A stretch of 64,000 nt of DNA from Allodiplogaster sudhausi (GCA_945643635.1 CALZFC010000142.1:69501-133500), one strand, 5' to 3'; positions 33,131 through 44,939 are shown, counted from the stretch's first letter. A program made the numbers and translations. The notes: generated by a model not told the origin, from the sequence alone.

Positions 33131-33800
33131 CGAAACGAAAAACAGCCAAATGTCCAGTCTACTTACGCATATTTGTACTAATAGCTCAATAACTCTCATA
33201 GCAAAAGAATTTGGCCATAGAAGCAAGTCTACGACGGGTCGATCGAACAAGCCTACTGAGAGATTGCAATATTTGCTTTCATGCACAATCTATATGAGCA
33301 TTTCTGCCTCGCAAATGCACTGCCAATCGGATTCTCTTCTTTTTGTCTTTTCCTATATATCAATGAATAACTTTTTGTTTAAACAAATTGACAAGAACTC
33401 TATAACTGTTGTCATCCTTCACACGGGTAGCAAAAGAAATCGAAAGCCGTTAAATTGTTGATTTATGCACTTGATTGTTGCTTCGTCCTTTTTTTTAATT
33501 ATTTTGTTTTTTTATAATCTGCTCTTATTTAAATAATAGCGTGTTTCTTTCTAGTCCGCTTTTGCTCTCACTCATGTGCATTTGTCATCCGTCCTTTAAC
33601 ATGACATCGCTAGGCAAACGCTCTGATCTCTTAAATCACCCAATGCATATCTCATCAACTTCACATGCACAAATATATGTATCTATTTTAGCTATTTGGC
33701 TACATTTATGCACTACTTATTAATTGGCAATATAATTCTTGTCTTGTTTTTCTGCGGCCAATAAAAATCTGCGTATTCCACTCACACAAGCGTATACACA
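33131..33800. other. Intergenic region between the two vWA genes
   Basis: 3' flank of the ITIH-like gene, AT-rich. An 'ccaataaaaat' polyadenylation-like signal lies near 33760. No repeat or exon recognised. Confidence 0.4.
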
Positions 33801-35085
33801 ATGAATGGTGCTTCTTGTTGGTGGAGGGCATTCTTCGGTAAATTTTTTTTTCAGATTTTCAGGAGCTTTTTTTAAACGGCACGCACAGGCACTGTTGAAA
33901 TTTTACAGACATTTCTGTAAGAAGAAAAGAAGAGAAGAGTTGTTTAAAACTAAATTTTCGTTAAAGTAATACGGAAGCGTTTCTTCACCCATATTGTTCC
34001 AGAAAAGCAGCGATAATGACGGCGCAACATCTGGCCAGCGTAGGATTTTTATAATTACTTTTTCTAAAATTATTTTTTATTAGTTATTTTCTAATTAAAG
34101 ATACTTTTTGTCTTTATCTACGTCGAGCACATTTCTTATTAGAGAAACTAAACAATGAGAATAGTTGGCAGTTGGGAAGTAGAAAACAAAATCAAATGCA
34201 AGTAATATTATTCAGCAAACGCCGATCTTCCTCCTCGTTTCAAGACGCCATTCATCGCGAGAAAGGAGTACTTTGAAGGTCTAAAAACTATCTATCACCA
34301 TTATATTCCGCGCCATTTCTTCCTTTTAAATTTCGCGCCATTCCTCATTTTAAATCTGAAATTTTTATAGACGCGTGCGAGCGTAGAATGATCGTGCTGA
34401 TCGATCGCGCCGTGAGCAGACATCTGAGCGCGTTGCGTGCGGCCAAGTTGGTCGCTGATCTCTCGCTCATCACTCCCGACACTGGCACGATTACGGTCGG
34501 CGAGATTGCAAGGAACAGGTAGGCCTCTTTTTTTAATGAAATATTTTTGTAGTTTTTTTTTTCAAAAAAAGTTCTGCGATACAATTAAATTGACGAGACC
34601 ATCTTCCCTGACTAATCTCTCTCTCTCTCTCACTTTCTCTCCCACTCGTTTGCCACAACGAAGTTGACGTTCGTCCAATAACACCACTGTGCTGCCAACC
34701 TACAAGCGGCCCCGATAAAATGATTCATTTAATTGAAATTGCCTCCTACGAAGAGAAGAAAAGCAATTCAATCGGTAATTTCAGATCGATAATAATCTCG
34801 AACGGCCTCGAGGACACGCTCTTCACTCTCGTCGAGTCGCGCCGCGCCGTCCGGCAGAGTCTGCTCATCCTGAGCGACCTCTCCTCACCACTGACGAGGC
34901 CGCTCGAGTATCTCACACTGCTCGCTCCCGCATTCACCGATGTGACCGTGGCGGCGATGAGTGGCGGCGAGAGTGGAGGCGCCGAGCAGAGAGCCATGTT
35001 CAGAAGAGCACTCGGCGCTGGCGTACGGCTTCTGAGCATGCCTGGTGCCGTCGAACTGGCGAAGCCGTTTGAATGTAGGCCGTAA
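33801..35085 (+). CDS. vWA-like protein, possibly the 5' part of a longer gene
   Basis: Four exons join in phase: 33801-33837, 34216-34278, 34371-34518 and 34785-35085 (TAA), giving 182 aa. The N-terminal MNGASCWWRAFFA is a poor signal peptide, so the first exon is the least certain part. From residue 40 the chain resembles a von Willebrand A fold: MIVLIDRAVSRH as the first strand, AKLVADLSL as helix 1, and LLILSDLSSP. The MIDAS motif is degenerate (DRAVS instead of DxSxS). The stop codon overlaps a strong GTAAGT donor at 35082, so splicing to a further exon is possible, but I found none before the MITE at 35448. It follows the ITIH-like gene on the same strand but is not an obvious duplicate of it. 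Confidence 0.6.
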
Positions 35086-35447
35086 GTGGGTCCATAAATT
35101 TGGCCGTAGATTGGACCGTAAATTTGGCCGTAAAATGGCATGCTACTTTTGACAATTTCAAAATAATTGATCGGATACTGTATTCAATCTCTTATTTAAT
35201 ATAAGCACTTCCACATAAGTTTTTATATACAGTATTTATGTTTCGCAATTGCAAGTGTGGGTGCTAGGAAGGATGCATATATGTATGTGTCAATATTATA
35301 TTTATTATGTACATACTGCATACATATACATACACACAGTATCAGATATGTTGTATTGAAGCTTCGATGGTTGATTTCGTGTACAAAATTGACAGCGTCT
35401 TGGAAATAAAGTGGATATGCGTTTCTTCATGTAATAAACCGAGCATA

Positions 35448-35882
35448 CCGTATTTTCTCTATTAGTGCCCCTCCCTCTATTAGAACCCCCCCCCCCTCTC
35501 TAATAGTGCCCCCCTCTCGCAAGGGTATTGAAAATAGTACCCCTCCCTCTAATAGAACCCCCCGTCCAATAGTGCCCCCCCTAATTGTCTAATAGAGACG
35601 TACCTGGAATCTATGCTTGAGATATGGGATGCTCTTCCCAATGAACTGATGGCAAATTCATTCAAAATCTACGGTAAGACTGATTTTCCAATGATTATTC
35701 CATTGAAGTAGACCTATAATTCTTCGTTTTTGTGAATAAAATGTTGTTATTACACTTTTAGTCAATCACATTGAAAAATAGTGCCCCTCCCTCTAATAGA
35801 ACCCCCCCCCCTCTAATTGTGCCCCCTCTCTCAGGGGTATTGAAAAATAGTACCCCCGGGGGCACTAATAGAGAAAATACGG
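35448..35882. mobile_element. CCGTATTTTC MITE, 435 bp, complete
   Basis: Flanked by TA (35446-35447 and 35883-35884). The terminal inverted repeats start CCGTATTTTCTCTATTAG and run into C-rich stretches of the type 'tgcccctccctctattag'. The core has the 'gggatgctcttccc' block seen at 2095 and 63209. TA duplication suggests mobilisation by a Tc1/mariner or pogo transposase. No ORF. Confidence 0.9.
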
Positions 35883-35884
35883 TA

Positions 35885-36285
35885 TATGTATGTAAATGAA
35901 GCCATTTGACGACCGAGCTCAACTTTGAAGGAAAACCCTACTGCAGTGATAAAGTGAGCATGCAAATGTAGAAGAGGAACTGTGCATACATGCAAGCGAA
36001 GAGCAGCATTCAAATGGCGACGTTAAATTGTGGAGAAGATTGAAAGAAAAATTGTTTGTTTTACGAAATGGATTTTTTTTTACTTCGTTGGAAAATGTAA
36101 TTGAGGGTAAGTAACGGTAGGAAAACAAGGCAAATACAGCAACAACGTTAGAAAACGCTACAAAGATCTCTTTGCGTGTGACAAGAGTAAAGCGACAACT
36201 AAAAACAATCTTCATAGCTAATTACTCAAATATAAGTAAGATATCGAACAAAAGAGGCTAACAATAAGTTAAAGAGATTCGTAGA
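35885..36285. other. Downstream flank of the small membrane-protein gene
   Basis: No coding exon or repeat recognised on either strand. Confidence 0.3.
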
Positions 36286-36711
36286 TTAGCGACGATAGCA
36301 AAGAAAGCGGATAAGAAGTAGAACAAAGGATGCCAGTATGATGATGGCCAGCAGTGTCAGCACTATGGTCACCCACACCTGCAACGAGGCACAACTCTCT
36401 TTTTCTCTTTCTCTCCCTTTCTCTCCCTCTCTCTCTAACTCTCTCTCTTTCTCTCTCTCTCTTTCTCTCTCTCTCTCGTGAAAGAGACTATTTGAGCCAA
36501 CATTCAGATTGAAGCAGCAGTCCTTGTTGAAGTCACCACAGCACTCATAGTAGTGGAAGATGGAAGAGGCAGGGCACTGGGTCCCGAGCAGAAGAATAGG
36601 GCAGTAAACTCTGCCATCCATGCTGGAGATTGCCCTCCCGGCGTCACTTCTGGCAGAGACGACAGCTATGAATGCGGCAGAGATGAGGGTGAAGAGGGAT
36701 CCGCGAGACAT
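36286..36711 (-). CDS. Small Cys-rich single-pass membrane protein (array member 1, intact)
   Basis: Two exons on the minus strand: 36711-36502 and 36378-36286, phase 0, 100 aa. Residues 1-20 form a signal peptide (MSRGSLFTLISAAFIAVVSA). A short ectodomain follows with YCPILLLGTQCP and FHYYECCGDFNKDCCFN (seven cysteines). Then comes a transmembrane helix (VWVTIVLTLLAIIILASFVL) and a short tail, FLCYRR. The 123-bp intron is mostly (GA)n on the coding strand. Just upstream of the ATG is a (CT)n tract ending TTCCCTCAG, a likely trans-splice acceptor. I do not recognise the family; the CC...CC plus membrane-helix layout recalls Shisa/WBP1-type adaptors, but that is only a resemblance. It is the only clearly intact copy of a family that continues to about 55.3 kb. 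Confidence 0.8.
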   Translation of the reverse strand: MSRGSLFTLISAAFIAVVSARSDAGRAISSMDGRVYCPILLLGTQCPASSIFHYYECCGDFNKDCCFNLNVGSNSLFHEREREREREKERELEREGEKGREREKESCASLQVWVTIVLTLLAIIILASFVLLLIRFLCYRR

Positions 36712-36790
36712 TGTGCTGAGGGAAGAGGGCAGAGAGAGAGAGAGAGAGAGATCTCAAACGAGGACAATTAAACCCACACTGGGCTATTTA
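36712..36790 (-). promoter_or_regulatory. CT tract, acceptor and ACCCA/TGGGT-like motif upstream of array member 1
   Basis: In gene orientation: 'aaatagcccagtgtgggtttaa' (a variant of the ACCCAANNATGGGT word seen at 47047, 49272 and 52036), then (CT)n at 36754-36727, then TTCCCTCAG followed by CACAATG. Inferred to be the start region. Confidence 0.45.
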
Positions 36791-36832
36791 CATTATACTT
36801 ACTTACTTTATTTACGGTCTCAAAAGTGGCAC

Positions 36833-36901
<69 letters not shown>

Positions 36902-37007
36902 TAGCATGTTAAAATACGATAGGAAATATGAAGAAACAAATAAAACTATGGTACAGAAAGTGAACGATTAGAGGAAATAGTTGACGGCGGAAGGGAATTG
37001 GACTTCG

Positions 37008-39756
37008 CTATGGAATTGAACAATTTAGCAGAGCGGATAAAAAACGAATTGGCACGTACTTATAAGCGACTCGTTGGAAAAGCAAGTTGAAAAGAAAGAC
37101 CGCGCGTTCTTGAATTCCGGAAGTGATAATGGTGGGGGAACAAAGAACAAATCTTCCTACGTCCAAAATTAAACGGCGAGCTAATGTGAAGTCATAATCT
37201 TCGCGACGAGATTTAAGTGACGGGATGGACAGAAATCGGTTGCGGGTTTCACTGGGAGGAAGTGACTGGCTTGTGTAATATCAACAACGACGAAATATAA
37301 TTCGTGTAAAATAGTTTTGCACTTTTTCTAAGGCGCGAATATCTTTAAGGAGATACGGAGAATATACAGTCGTACAATTTTCTAAAATGGATCTAACATA
37401 AAAATTATAAGCTGGCAGGAGAACATTCTTGTTACGGGTGCGAAGGGAGCGGAGGATAAGATAGGCCTTGGAGAGAGCAGAGTTGGTTATCTTATTGCAA
37501 TGGAGTGAAACAGAGAGCTTGGAATGAATAATAATGCCGAGATCGCGAACTGAATCGACAGCGGAGAGGGGGGAACCATTAAGTGTGTAAGAATTGCCCG
37601 GGTTCGTTCTACCGATATGAAGTACACAACATTTATTAGTGGCTAAGGGAAGTTGCCAAGTTTCACCCCAGGAAGAAACAACGTCTATGGCAGCCTGGAG
37701 GTCAGTGTTTGACTGAGAGGACGGAAAAGATCGGAAGATTTTAAGATCGTCTGCAAAGCAGCGGGCGACGGCGCCTGAGAAATCAAAGGAGGGAGATCGG
37801 CAGTGTAAAGAATGAAGAGGAGTGGGCCTATTACGGTGCCCTGGGGGATTCCACTGAAAACATGACGAGGGGTTGAAAGAGACTTACCTACTCGTACTGA
37901 GAAAGTGCGACATGAAAGAAAATTTTCTGTCCAATTAACTACCATAACTGGAAATGAGAGACATTTAAGTTTGTGAATCAACTTAAGGTGGCTTACTCTA
38001 TCAAAAGCTTTAGCGTGATCAAAGTATACAACATCCGTAGAATGGCCTATGTGAAGCGAGTGGGTCCACTTTTCTAAGCAGTCAAACAGTTGGAATTCAA
38101 TGGATCGCTTGGGTCGAAAACCGAATTGCTCATCGGGAAAAATACAGTTAGCATCACACCACTTAGATAATCGACGACAAAGAAGCTTTTCGAAAAGTCT
38201 AGAGAACATGCAAGTAATAGAGACGGGACGATAGTTTGAGGGGTCCGAGAAAGGGGGTTTCTTCTTGATTGGGACAACAATCGAATGTTTCCAAATTGTA
38301 GGTACAGTGGCCGAGGCCAGCGAAAAATTATAAATATATTCAAGCGATTCGCTGATGGGGATAGCAAGATTCTTAATGAATCTGATATTGAGATGATCTG
38401 GACTAGTGCATGAACTATTAGGCCAAATTTCAATTGCACGACAACTTTCATGCCTAGCGAATCTAAATTCAAAGGGTGTGCATGAAGGAGAGGATTGAGA
38501 TAGAGGAGGCAAAATTCCATTATCGGTAGTGAAGCTATTAGAAAACGACATGGAAAGAAGCTCGGTTTTGTCAATATCGGAAAAACAATCGTTACCGGAG
38601 AAATCTGTGAGAGTGTCGACTCCTCTATGCTTAGATGAAGTCTTATTACGGATATAGCGATAAAAGAGGGAGATATTTTTCGATTCAACTATATGTTTTT
38701 CTATATTGCGGGAATATTTATCTACCGCCTTGTTATAGCGAACATTTGCCTTAGTGAATTCTAGATCAGAATGGCTGGACTTGTTGGAAAGGGACAGTAG
38801 CCAAAGACGATAATGTTTCTGTTGTAAACGAAGAATGTGTTCAGGTAGTCTATCGAAATATAAGCTAACTTTTTTGTAGGGGACAAAAAGAGATTCAGTT
38901 TCCTGAAGGGCGGTGAGAAGCTGAGAGTACATAGAATCAATACAAGTGAGAGAAGTGTGTGCTAAAGGAAAATTATAAGAAATTAGAAAAGAATTGACAG
39001 CAGCGTAGTCGCATTTGGAGTAATCCCTAACAAAAGTATATGAAGAAAAGGAAGATATAAGAGAGATTTCAGCAGAAACGGTGTTGTGATCAGATGTCGC
39101 AAAAGGAGGGCCGACGATAACTTTAGAAAGGAGGTTTGGAGTGTTACAAAGAGCGAGGTCCAATATATCATTATTGCAAGTAGCTGAGGGAGTTAATTGG
39201 GCAAAATATGAAGTGGTTGTAAAATCGAGGAAAAGTTTGGACTGGTGGGAAACACTGTCGATCGAGGGAGGAGAGAGGAGAGACCAGGGAAGGTCGGTGT
39301 AGTTGAGATCGCCTACTATGTTGGATGCGCACAAGTTGATAGATCGCGAAGAGACTTAATGAGCGTGGAATTTGCTTCTACAGAGGTAGACGGGATGCGG
39401 TAGACGGTAATAAAGCGAATAAGGCTACCGTTGAATGAAGAATCTATAGCAAGTAATTCAAAGGAACCCGCAGATGACTCCGAAGAAATAATTTTACATG
39501 AAATAGCAGAGTTGAATAACATGGCAACGCCACCCCCTTTGCGTCGTGGGCGATCGCAGCGAAACACGTTATAATTAGAATTACCGCTGAGAATAAAAGA
39601 ATCGGGGATTTTCGAAGATAGCCATGTCTCTACAATTGTAACTATGCCGAACGATCTATTAAGTACAGTTGACAATTCAGCGGTCTTATTGACTAATGAT
39701 CTGGCATTGAATAATAACATCTTACATGACTCTGTAGAAACAGCTAAAGGATTCAT
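37008..39756 (-). pseudogene. LINE ORF2: AP endonuclease + reverse transcriptase, frameshifted
   Basis: The N-terminal part is an apurinic-type endonuclease (LLFNARSLVNK, VETWLSS, RRKGGGVAMLF, then GDLNYTDLPW and TSDHNTVSAEI). The reverse transcriptase follows with NYRPVSIT, DEQFGFRPKRS, YFDHAKAFDRVSH (catalytic Asp), GIPQGTVIGPLLF and FADDLKIFR. At least three frame changes are visible: near 39330 within the endonuclease, near 37780 just before FADD, and near 37285 in the C-terminal region (LKSRREDYDF). About 915 codons originally, normal for CR1/Jockey elements. Confidence 0.88.
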
Positions 39757-39801
39757 AGTTGGCCGTTGCCTATTGGTAATCGGAGATGGGCGGCCAGTTA
39801 T

Positions 39802-40803
39802 TCAAAGGGGAAGGAGAAGGAGGAACGGCATTGCGATTGCCGTGCGAAGGAATACGATAGTGAGAGAGAGGTAGAGGTAGAGAGTTAAAACGCTGAACGG
39901 CAGAAGAGGTGGAATGGTTGCGGAAGCGAGACCGGTGGATGTTGGGATGGTGGTGTGTGGTTGCTTTAGGTGGGGGTGGGATGAGATGGACGAAGGGTTT
40001 GTGGCTGTTGGAGATGGCGAGGGGGGCGGAAGAACTTGGAGAAGTCCATAAGTGGACGAGGGGACGAGGGTTTGATGCCTCTCTGGGCGAGGGTAAGGGA
40101 CGGGCGGACGATAGAGATCACATGAACGGCGGAGACGGGGAGAGGCCTTAATCATTTGCTGCTGAATAGCAGAGTTCGGCAGGACAACCTTGAGAAGAGC
40201 AGAGCGTGAGCCGCGAGATGGGAGAGGGTACACGGCGACGGGGAGAGCACAGATATCAAGATAATTAAGCATTCGAGAGATGACATTATAGTAATGAAGT
40301 GCCTGCTGGGAGGCTGAACCGGAGGCAAAGTCGACACCCGAAACGACCACCGAGCGGTGGCGCTCTGTCCTGTCAGCTTTCTCCTCCTCTGTCTCAAAAG
40401 AGTGATCCCATGCGGGAATCGGGGGAGAGGAGGAGGGGGGAGGGAGGGCCGTGTTGGATTCAGCTGGAAGGGAGTCGGAGGCAGCCCCACGAGAGGGTGG
40501 GATGGGGGAAGAAGGCATGGCAACATCAGTAACATTTGCGAGAGAAGAAGTAGAATTAGCACAAACATGAGCATCAAATCGCGCCAAAAGATCAATATGG
40601 GCTGCCTCCAACTTGGACAGTCGCTCGTCCTTCTCGGCGATGAGCACGGAAAGGGAGGCATTCTCGTTGTCCTTGTTGGTGAGGGCGATGACAAGAGCGT
40701 CGAGACAAAAAAGGTTCCTTGAAACAATGACTGATTTGTCTGAACGAAGGCATTTATTGATTCTTGTGCGCTTATCGCTGATTAGGCGCACAGAATGCTG
40801 CAC
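39802..40803 (-). CDS. LINE ORF1 protein
   Basis: 333 aa open frame upstream of ORF2 in the same element. It contains a short coiled-coil segment (LIAEKDERLSKLEAAHIDLL), a Pro/Ser-rich linker, then an RRM-like region starting RHRSVVVSGVDF with VVLPNSAIQQQMIKAS, as in RNA-binding ORF1 proteins of nematode LINEs. The C-terminal third is low-complexity and may be out of frame (Pro-rich, then hydrophobic). Confidence 0.65.
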   Translation of the reverse strand: MQHSVRLISDKRTRINKCLRSDKSVIVSRNLFCLDALVIALTNKDNENASLSVLIAEKDERLSKLEAAHIDLLARFDAHVCANSTSSLANVTDVAMPSSPIPPSRGAASDSLPAESNTALPPPSSSPPIPAWDHSFETEEEKADRTERHRSVVVSGVDFASGSASQQALHYYNVISRMLNYLDICALPVAVYPLPSRGSRSALLKVVLPNSAIQQQMIKASPRLRRSCDLYRPPVPYPRPERHQTLVPSSTYGLLQVLPPPSPSPTATNPSSISSHPHLKQPHTTIPTSTGLASATIPPLLPFSVLTLYLYLSLTIVFLRTAIAMPFLLLLPL

Positions 40804-40860
40804 ACACTTGACTTTCGGAAGAGGAATAACTTTTTGTTGCCTTATCTTATCTCTCTCGAA

Positions 40861-41838
40861 ACAGTCATGACCGTTTTAGAACAGAACGGATACACATGTA
40901 CAGGACACATGCACTATTGCATGCGTTACACAGGGATATGTCTGACCATGAGGTTTTTGTATGTATGTACATATTATCCAAAACGTGTATTAACTTTGAG
41001 ATAGAAATGAGATGCCAACAATTCTGTGAAATATACAAGAACAACATCGACTTTCTCAAAAATGCACTAATTTTACGTTTATTTCTTTTAAATTGATTTT
41101 TTAAGAACTATTTCTTGATGCCTTCGCCACCTTTGTCCGGTGAGCTGTTGATGGAGATGCTCAAGAAACATTTAGTCAGGTATAAATGTTTGATACCTAT
41201 GTACATATGTACATCATTACATACTGTAAAATGTCGTCACATCATTAAACTTGATGTATGAATAAATTAAAATTAAATATGCATCATTACGTGCCATTCC
41301 ATCGTTTGAAAACAAAAACGTGCGAGGGTTTGTTTGTTGTTGTAAAAGTAACTCAATTATAAGCGAATAATAAAATTCGCTGATGTTTTTTTCCGGAATA
41401 GAAGGCAATGTTCATAATCAACATCGAATACTACATTAACGTAATGGTGCATGTATGTACATACATAGGTATCAAACATTTATACCTGACTAATTGAACA
41501 ACACGGTAACGAAGACGCGGCTAATCAAGCTGATGCTGAGTCGAGTACATACAGAAATCAAGGTCTTTATAGCATAATGTTTTTTTTTAATTTTCATCCA
41601 GAATAAAAATATTTGCAATTGTACATGAGGGTTTACGCGTCTTCTTTGGAAATGCATTTATTCAAGAATGAAAAAAACACTTGGAATCATATACATACAT
41701 ACATATGTATCTCATTTAGTAAGATCTTGTATGAGAATAAGCATATGCAACGCGAAACAATTTTCATAGCCAACTTTTCAGTGCATCCAAATATTAACGT
41801 TGAAGAGACAACGTTTCACAGATTCAACGATTTAACGA
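40861..41838. other. AT-rich spacer downstream of array member 2
   Basis: An inverted pair 'gtatcaaacatttatacctga' lies at about 41174-41196 and 41467-41489. It encloses about 270 bp with no ORF of note, so it may be a small MITE. Otherwise nothing seen. Confidence 0.4.
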
Positions 41839-42250
41839 TTAGCGGCCACAACAGAGGCAGCGGATGAAAGACGTCACGCAGGAGGCCAGTATGAGCACGG
41901 CGATCACGGCCAGCAGGACGATGACCCAGACCTGTATCGAGGCACCACTCTCCTCTCTCTAACTCTACCTTTCTCCACTCTCTGTTTCTCTCACACTCCC
42001 ACTATTTCTCTCTGTCTCACTCTCTCGCTTATACATACTTTCTCTCTCCCTCTCTCGCTCATACACACTTTCTCTCTCTCTTTCACCATCTTTCATTCTC
42101 TCTCTATGTCACTCTCTCGTTCAGACAAACTTTCTCTCTCTCGCTCATACACTTTTACTCCTACTCTCTCTCTCTCTCTCTGCCACTCTCTCGCTCATGC
42201 ACACTTTCTCTCTCACGCTCTTTCTCTCTCACGCTCATACACTTTTACTC

Positions 42251-42296
<46 letters not shown>

Positions 42297-42619
42297 ACTC
42301 TCTCGCTCATGCACACTTTCTCTCTCACGCTCTTTCTCTCTCACTCTCTTGCTCATACACTCTCTATCTCTCTCTTACATGAAAGAGCCTGTAGCTGATT
42401 GTGAGCGAACCTGCAAATTGAAGCAGCACTCGTTGAGCACTCATAATAGTGGAATATTGAAGGGGAGGCGCACTTAGTTCCGATCAGAATTACCGGGCAG
42501 TACTTGGAGCCATCCTTGAGCGAGGTGACGTCATCAACGGCGTTGTCGACGTCACGATTGCAAGAGACGCCAACGATGAGCGCGGCTGAGATGGCGAAGA
42601 GAAGGAAGCAGCGAGACAT
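41839..42619 (-). pseudogene. Array member 2, frameshifted
   Basis: Exon 1 (42619-about 42411) has a signal peptide MSRCFLLFAISAALIVGVSC, then YCPVILIGTKC and FHYYEC. A 13-nt shortfall relative to member 1 in the CC...CC segment shifts the frame. Exon 2 (41931-41839) is clean: VWVIVLLAVIAVLILASC helix and CLCCGR tail. The intron of about 480 bp is almost all (GA)n on the coding strand. Upstream is a TCTCTGCAG|AATG acceptor-like start and a (CT)n tract of about 250 bp. Confidence 0.75.
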
Positions 42620-42654
42620 TCTGCAGAGAGAAGAGAGCAGAGAGGAGAGATACT

Positions 42655-42695
42655 GAGAACAAGGGGGAGAGAGAGGGGGAGAGAGGGAGAGGGAC

Positions 42696-42732
<37 letters not shown>

Positions 42733-43535
42733 AAGAGAGAAAGAGAGACAGAAAGAGAGAGCAGAGAGGCTGAAAGACAGAGTGAGAGAGAGATATTGAG
42801 AGAGAGAGCAGAGAGAGACAGAGAGAGATAGACAGATGAAGAGAGCGAGAGACAGAGAGACACAGAGAGAAAGCGGAGAGAGAGAGAGAGAGAGAGCGGA
42901 GATAGAGAGAGGGATCTCAAACTTCGCCAATTCAAAAGTTTAAAGTTTTAACAGTTGCATCATCTCTAGGATTAGACTTTCCAAGTACTAATCTGCAGAA
43001 TTAAAAAAAAAACGATTAAGTAGGCGGTTAAAATTAAAAATGAATGGTATTCTCAACAAAGTAATCATATTTGCGTTGAGGGGAAGTATTGCAAAAGAAA
43101 GGCAAGTGACTGATTGCTTTGAAGAAAGGCTTCAGCATTGTTTTCAAATTGATTTTTTCCGCGCGCTAAAGCAGCACTTTTGTTACACTATTAGAACATG
43201 ATTATCAAAAGAAGAAAATCGAAAGAAGTGGTAATAGTGAGTCATTGAATAATCTTCATGAAACTGTCGAAAAGAGAGAGAGAGAGAGAGAGTGAGAAGA
43301 CGAGAAGAGAGAAGAGAAAACGGGATAGAGAGTGGGAAGATGAGAAGGGAGATGAGAAAACGGGATAGAGAGAGGAAGAGAGAGAGAGAAACAGTGAGAG
43401 AGTGAAGCGAAAGACGAGTGACGAGAGAGAAAGAGTGAGAGAAAGAGAAAGAGAGAGTGAGACAGAGAAGTGAGAGAGAGCGGGAGAAAGAGAAGAGAGA
43501 GAGAGAGCGAGAGAGAGAGAGAGAGAACATGAAAG
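42655..43535. repeat. (GA)n tracts upstream of array member 2
   Basis: Dense GA repeats on the + strand at 42655-42910 and 43270-43530, separated by about 350 bp of AT-rich DNA. In the orientation of member 2 the first is a (CT)n promoter-side tract. Confidence 0.9.
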
Positions 43536-43559
43536 TAGAATGTTAAGGCGATGAGTCAA

Positions 43560-43760
43560 CACTTTTCTTTCTATTAAATTCACACATTCAGCCGAATTGC
43601 CTAATCGAATAGCATTCTCTGCAGAAATTACTGGGGGAACTCGCACGAAAACGGTGCAACGAATATTTTCTTCCCCTCGATCCAGATGAAGCGAAATAAA
43701 TGGAAAGGAACTCGTTCTGCTCACTATTATACTTTGTGATTACAATTTAATTTTCTCAAT
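43560..43760. repeat. Conserved array spacer module ('gcagaaat...aactcgc')
   Basis: The block with 'ctctgcagaaat', 'gaactcgcacgaaaacggtgc' and 'ttttagaggaggta' recurs at about 45215-45410, 51100-51260 and 56570-56710. It marks the duplicated unit of the array. No ORF is conserved in it. Confidence 0.75.
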
Positions 43761-44234
43761 GTCATTTTAGAGGAGGTATCCTAAAAATATTTCTACAGAA
43801 TAGCGCAATATAACTAATTTGACACTCATGAGGTTGGATGCTTTGCATGGGATGGCGTTCAGTGCTGGTGAGAAATAGGCATATACAAAATCATGCATTA
43901 ACGTTCCATTTGTCTTACTCCTAAACATGCTATTCACATAAAGAAGAAAAAAACCAGGATTATTTCTGTTCCTCGGATTTCACGATTTAGAAAAAGCTTT
44001 AATTCGTTATGACAACCTTTATTCAAATTAATTAGATCTCTATTCATTTGAGACGGCAAGCAGTCACATGGACAGTCACACTTATCAATGAGTTACATTT
44101 TACAAGACAAGGCTAATGGTCAGTTATAGAAGCGGATTATGGAGCTTAATATCTATACTTTGCTCTCTCGTCATGCACATTATTTCTTTTTTAAGGTCCC
44201 GTACAGAATATTTTAGGAGATTCACAGGTTTCTT

Positions 44235-44571
44235 TTAGCGACGACAGCGAAGAATGCATTTACAACGGACAGCAGACAGAACGAAGGTCGCCAGCCAAGA
44301 CAACGGCAATCACCACTGCAAGCACTACGAACACCCACGCTTGAAGATTGAAGCAGCAGTCAGTGCTAAGGTCACCACAACACTCATAGTAGTGGAAGAT
44401 CGAAGGGGACGGGCACCGGGTTCCTCCGAGCAGGAACACTGGACAGTACGTTGCACCTTCCGTGGTGTTGGACGGTGGGGACAACATTGTCGATGGCATC
44501 CTCTACGTCACCTTTGACAGTGATGAAGCCGGCAAAGATGATGAGGAGGAAAACAGAAGAGAGCGAGACAT
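44235..44571 (-). pseudogene. Array member 3, intronless and frameshifted
   Basis: Starts ATGTCTCGC after TTCCATCAG. The signal peptide is shifted by one base. The ectodomain reads YCPVFLLGGTRCPSPSIFHYYECC and DCCFNLQ and runs directly into AWVFVVLAVVIAVV, with no intron where member 1 has a 123-bp one. Another frame change follows in the tail; in another frame the end is CRR-TAA as in its relatives. Confidence 0.75.
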
Positions 44572-44939
44572 TGTGCTGATGGAAGAGAGCAGAGACATGG
44601 AGGGAGAAAGCTCAAATTTGAGAATATTAAAAAAAAAAAACATTAAATTTTCCAGAATTTATCAACTGCTCTTGCATACCAAATTTTGAATTTTGCCACC
44701 GCTCAGTGTACCCGAGGTTAAAATAAAATGAGCGGTTTCCTCAGCGAAATAGTCATATTTGGTTTGAGGCCAAGTATTGTTTGAGAAAAGGAAAAAAAGA
44801 CTCGTGGAAACTAATGACTGATTCATTGAACGAATGTGTCAGATTGTTTTTTTTTAAATTAATTGATTTTTCCCATGCACTAGCGCAGCACATTTTGTAT
44901 AGGAACATGGCTATCAAAAAGAAGAAAATTGAAAGAAGT

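Larger units (their letters stand above)
36835..40860 (-). mobile_element. Non-LTR (CR1/Jockey-type) retrotransposon with (TA)n tail
   Basis: Minus-strand element: ORF1 at 40803-39802, ORF2 at 39756-37008, a short 3' UTR and a (TA)n run at 36838-36897 at its 3' end. Some LINE families end in microsatellites, so the TA run is a plausible tail. The 5' border is not defined. The element sits between array members 1 and 2. Frameshifts in ORF2 show this copy is not autonomous. Confidence 0.85.

Noticed and set aside
32811..33286. Minus-strand frames over the last ITIH exon
   Set aside because: Shadows of a phase-consistent exon with conserved motifs.
39909..40722. Plus-strand frames over the LINE
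   Set aside because: Antisense shadows of ORF1 in GC-rich DNA.
42490..43724. Leu/Ser-rich 'membrane protein' frames on the minus strand
   Set aside because: Low-complexity repeat translation overlapping the real exon of array member 2 and its CT tract.
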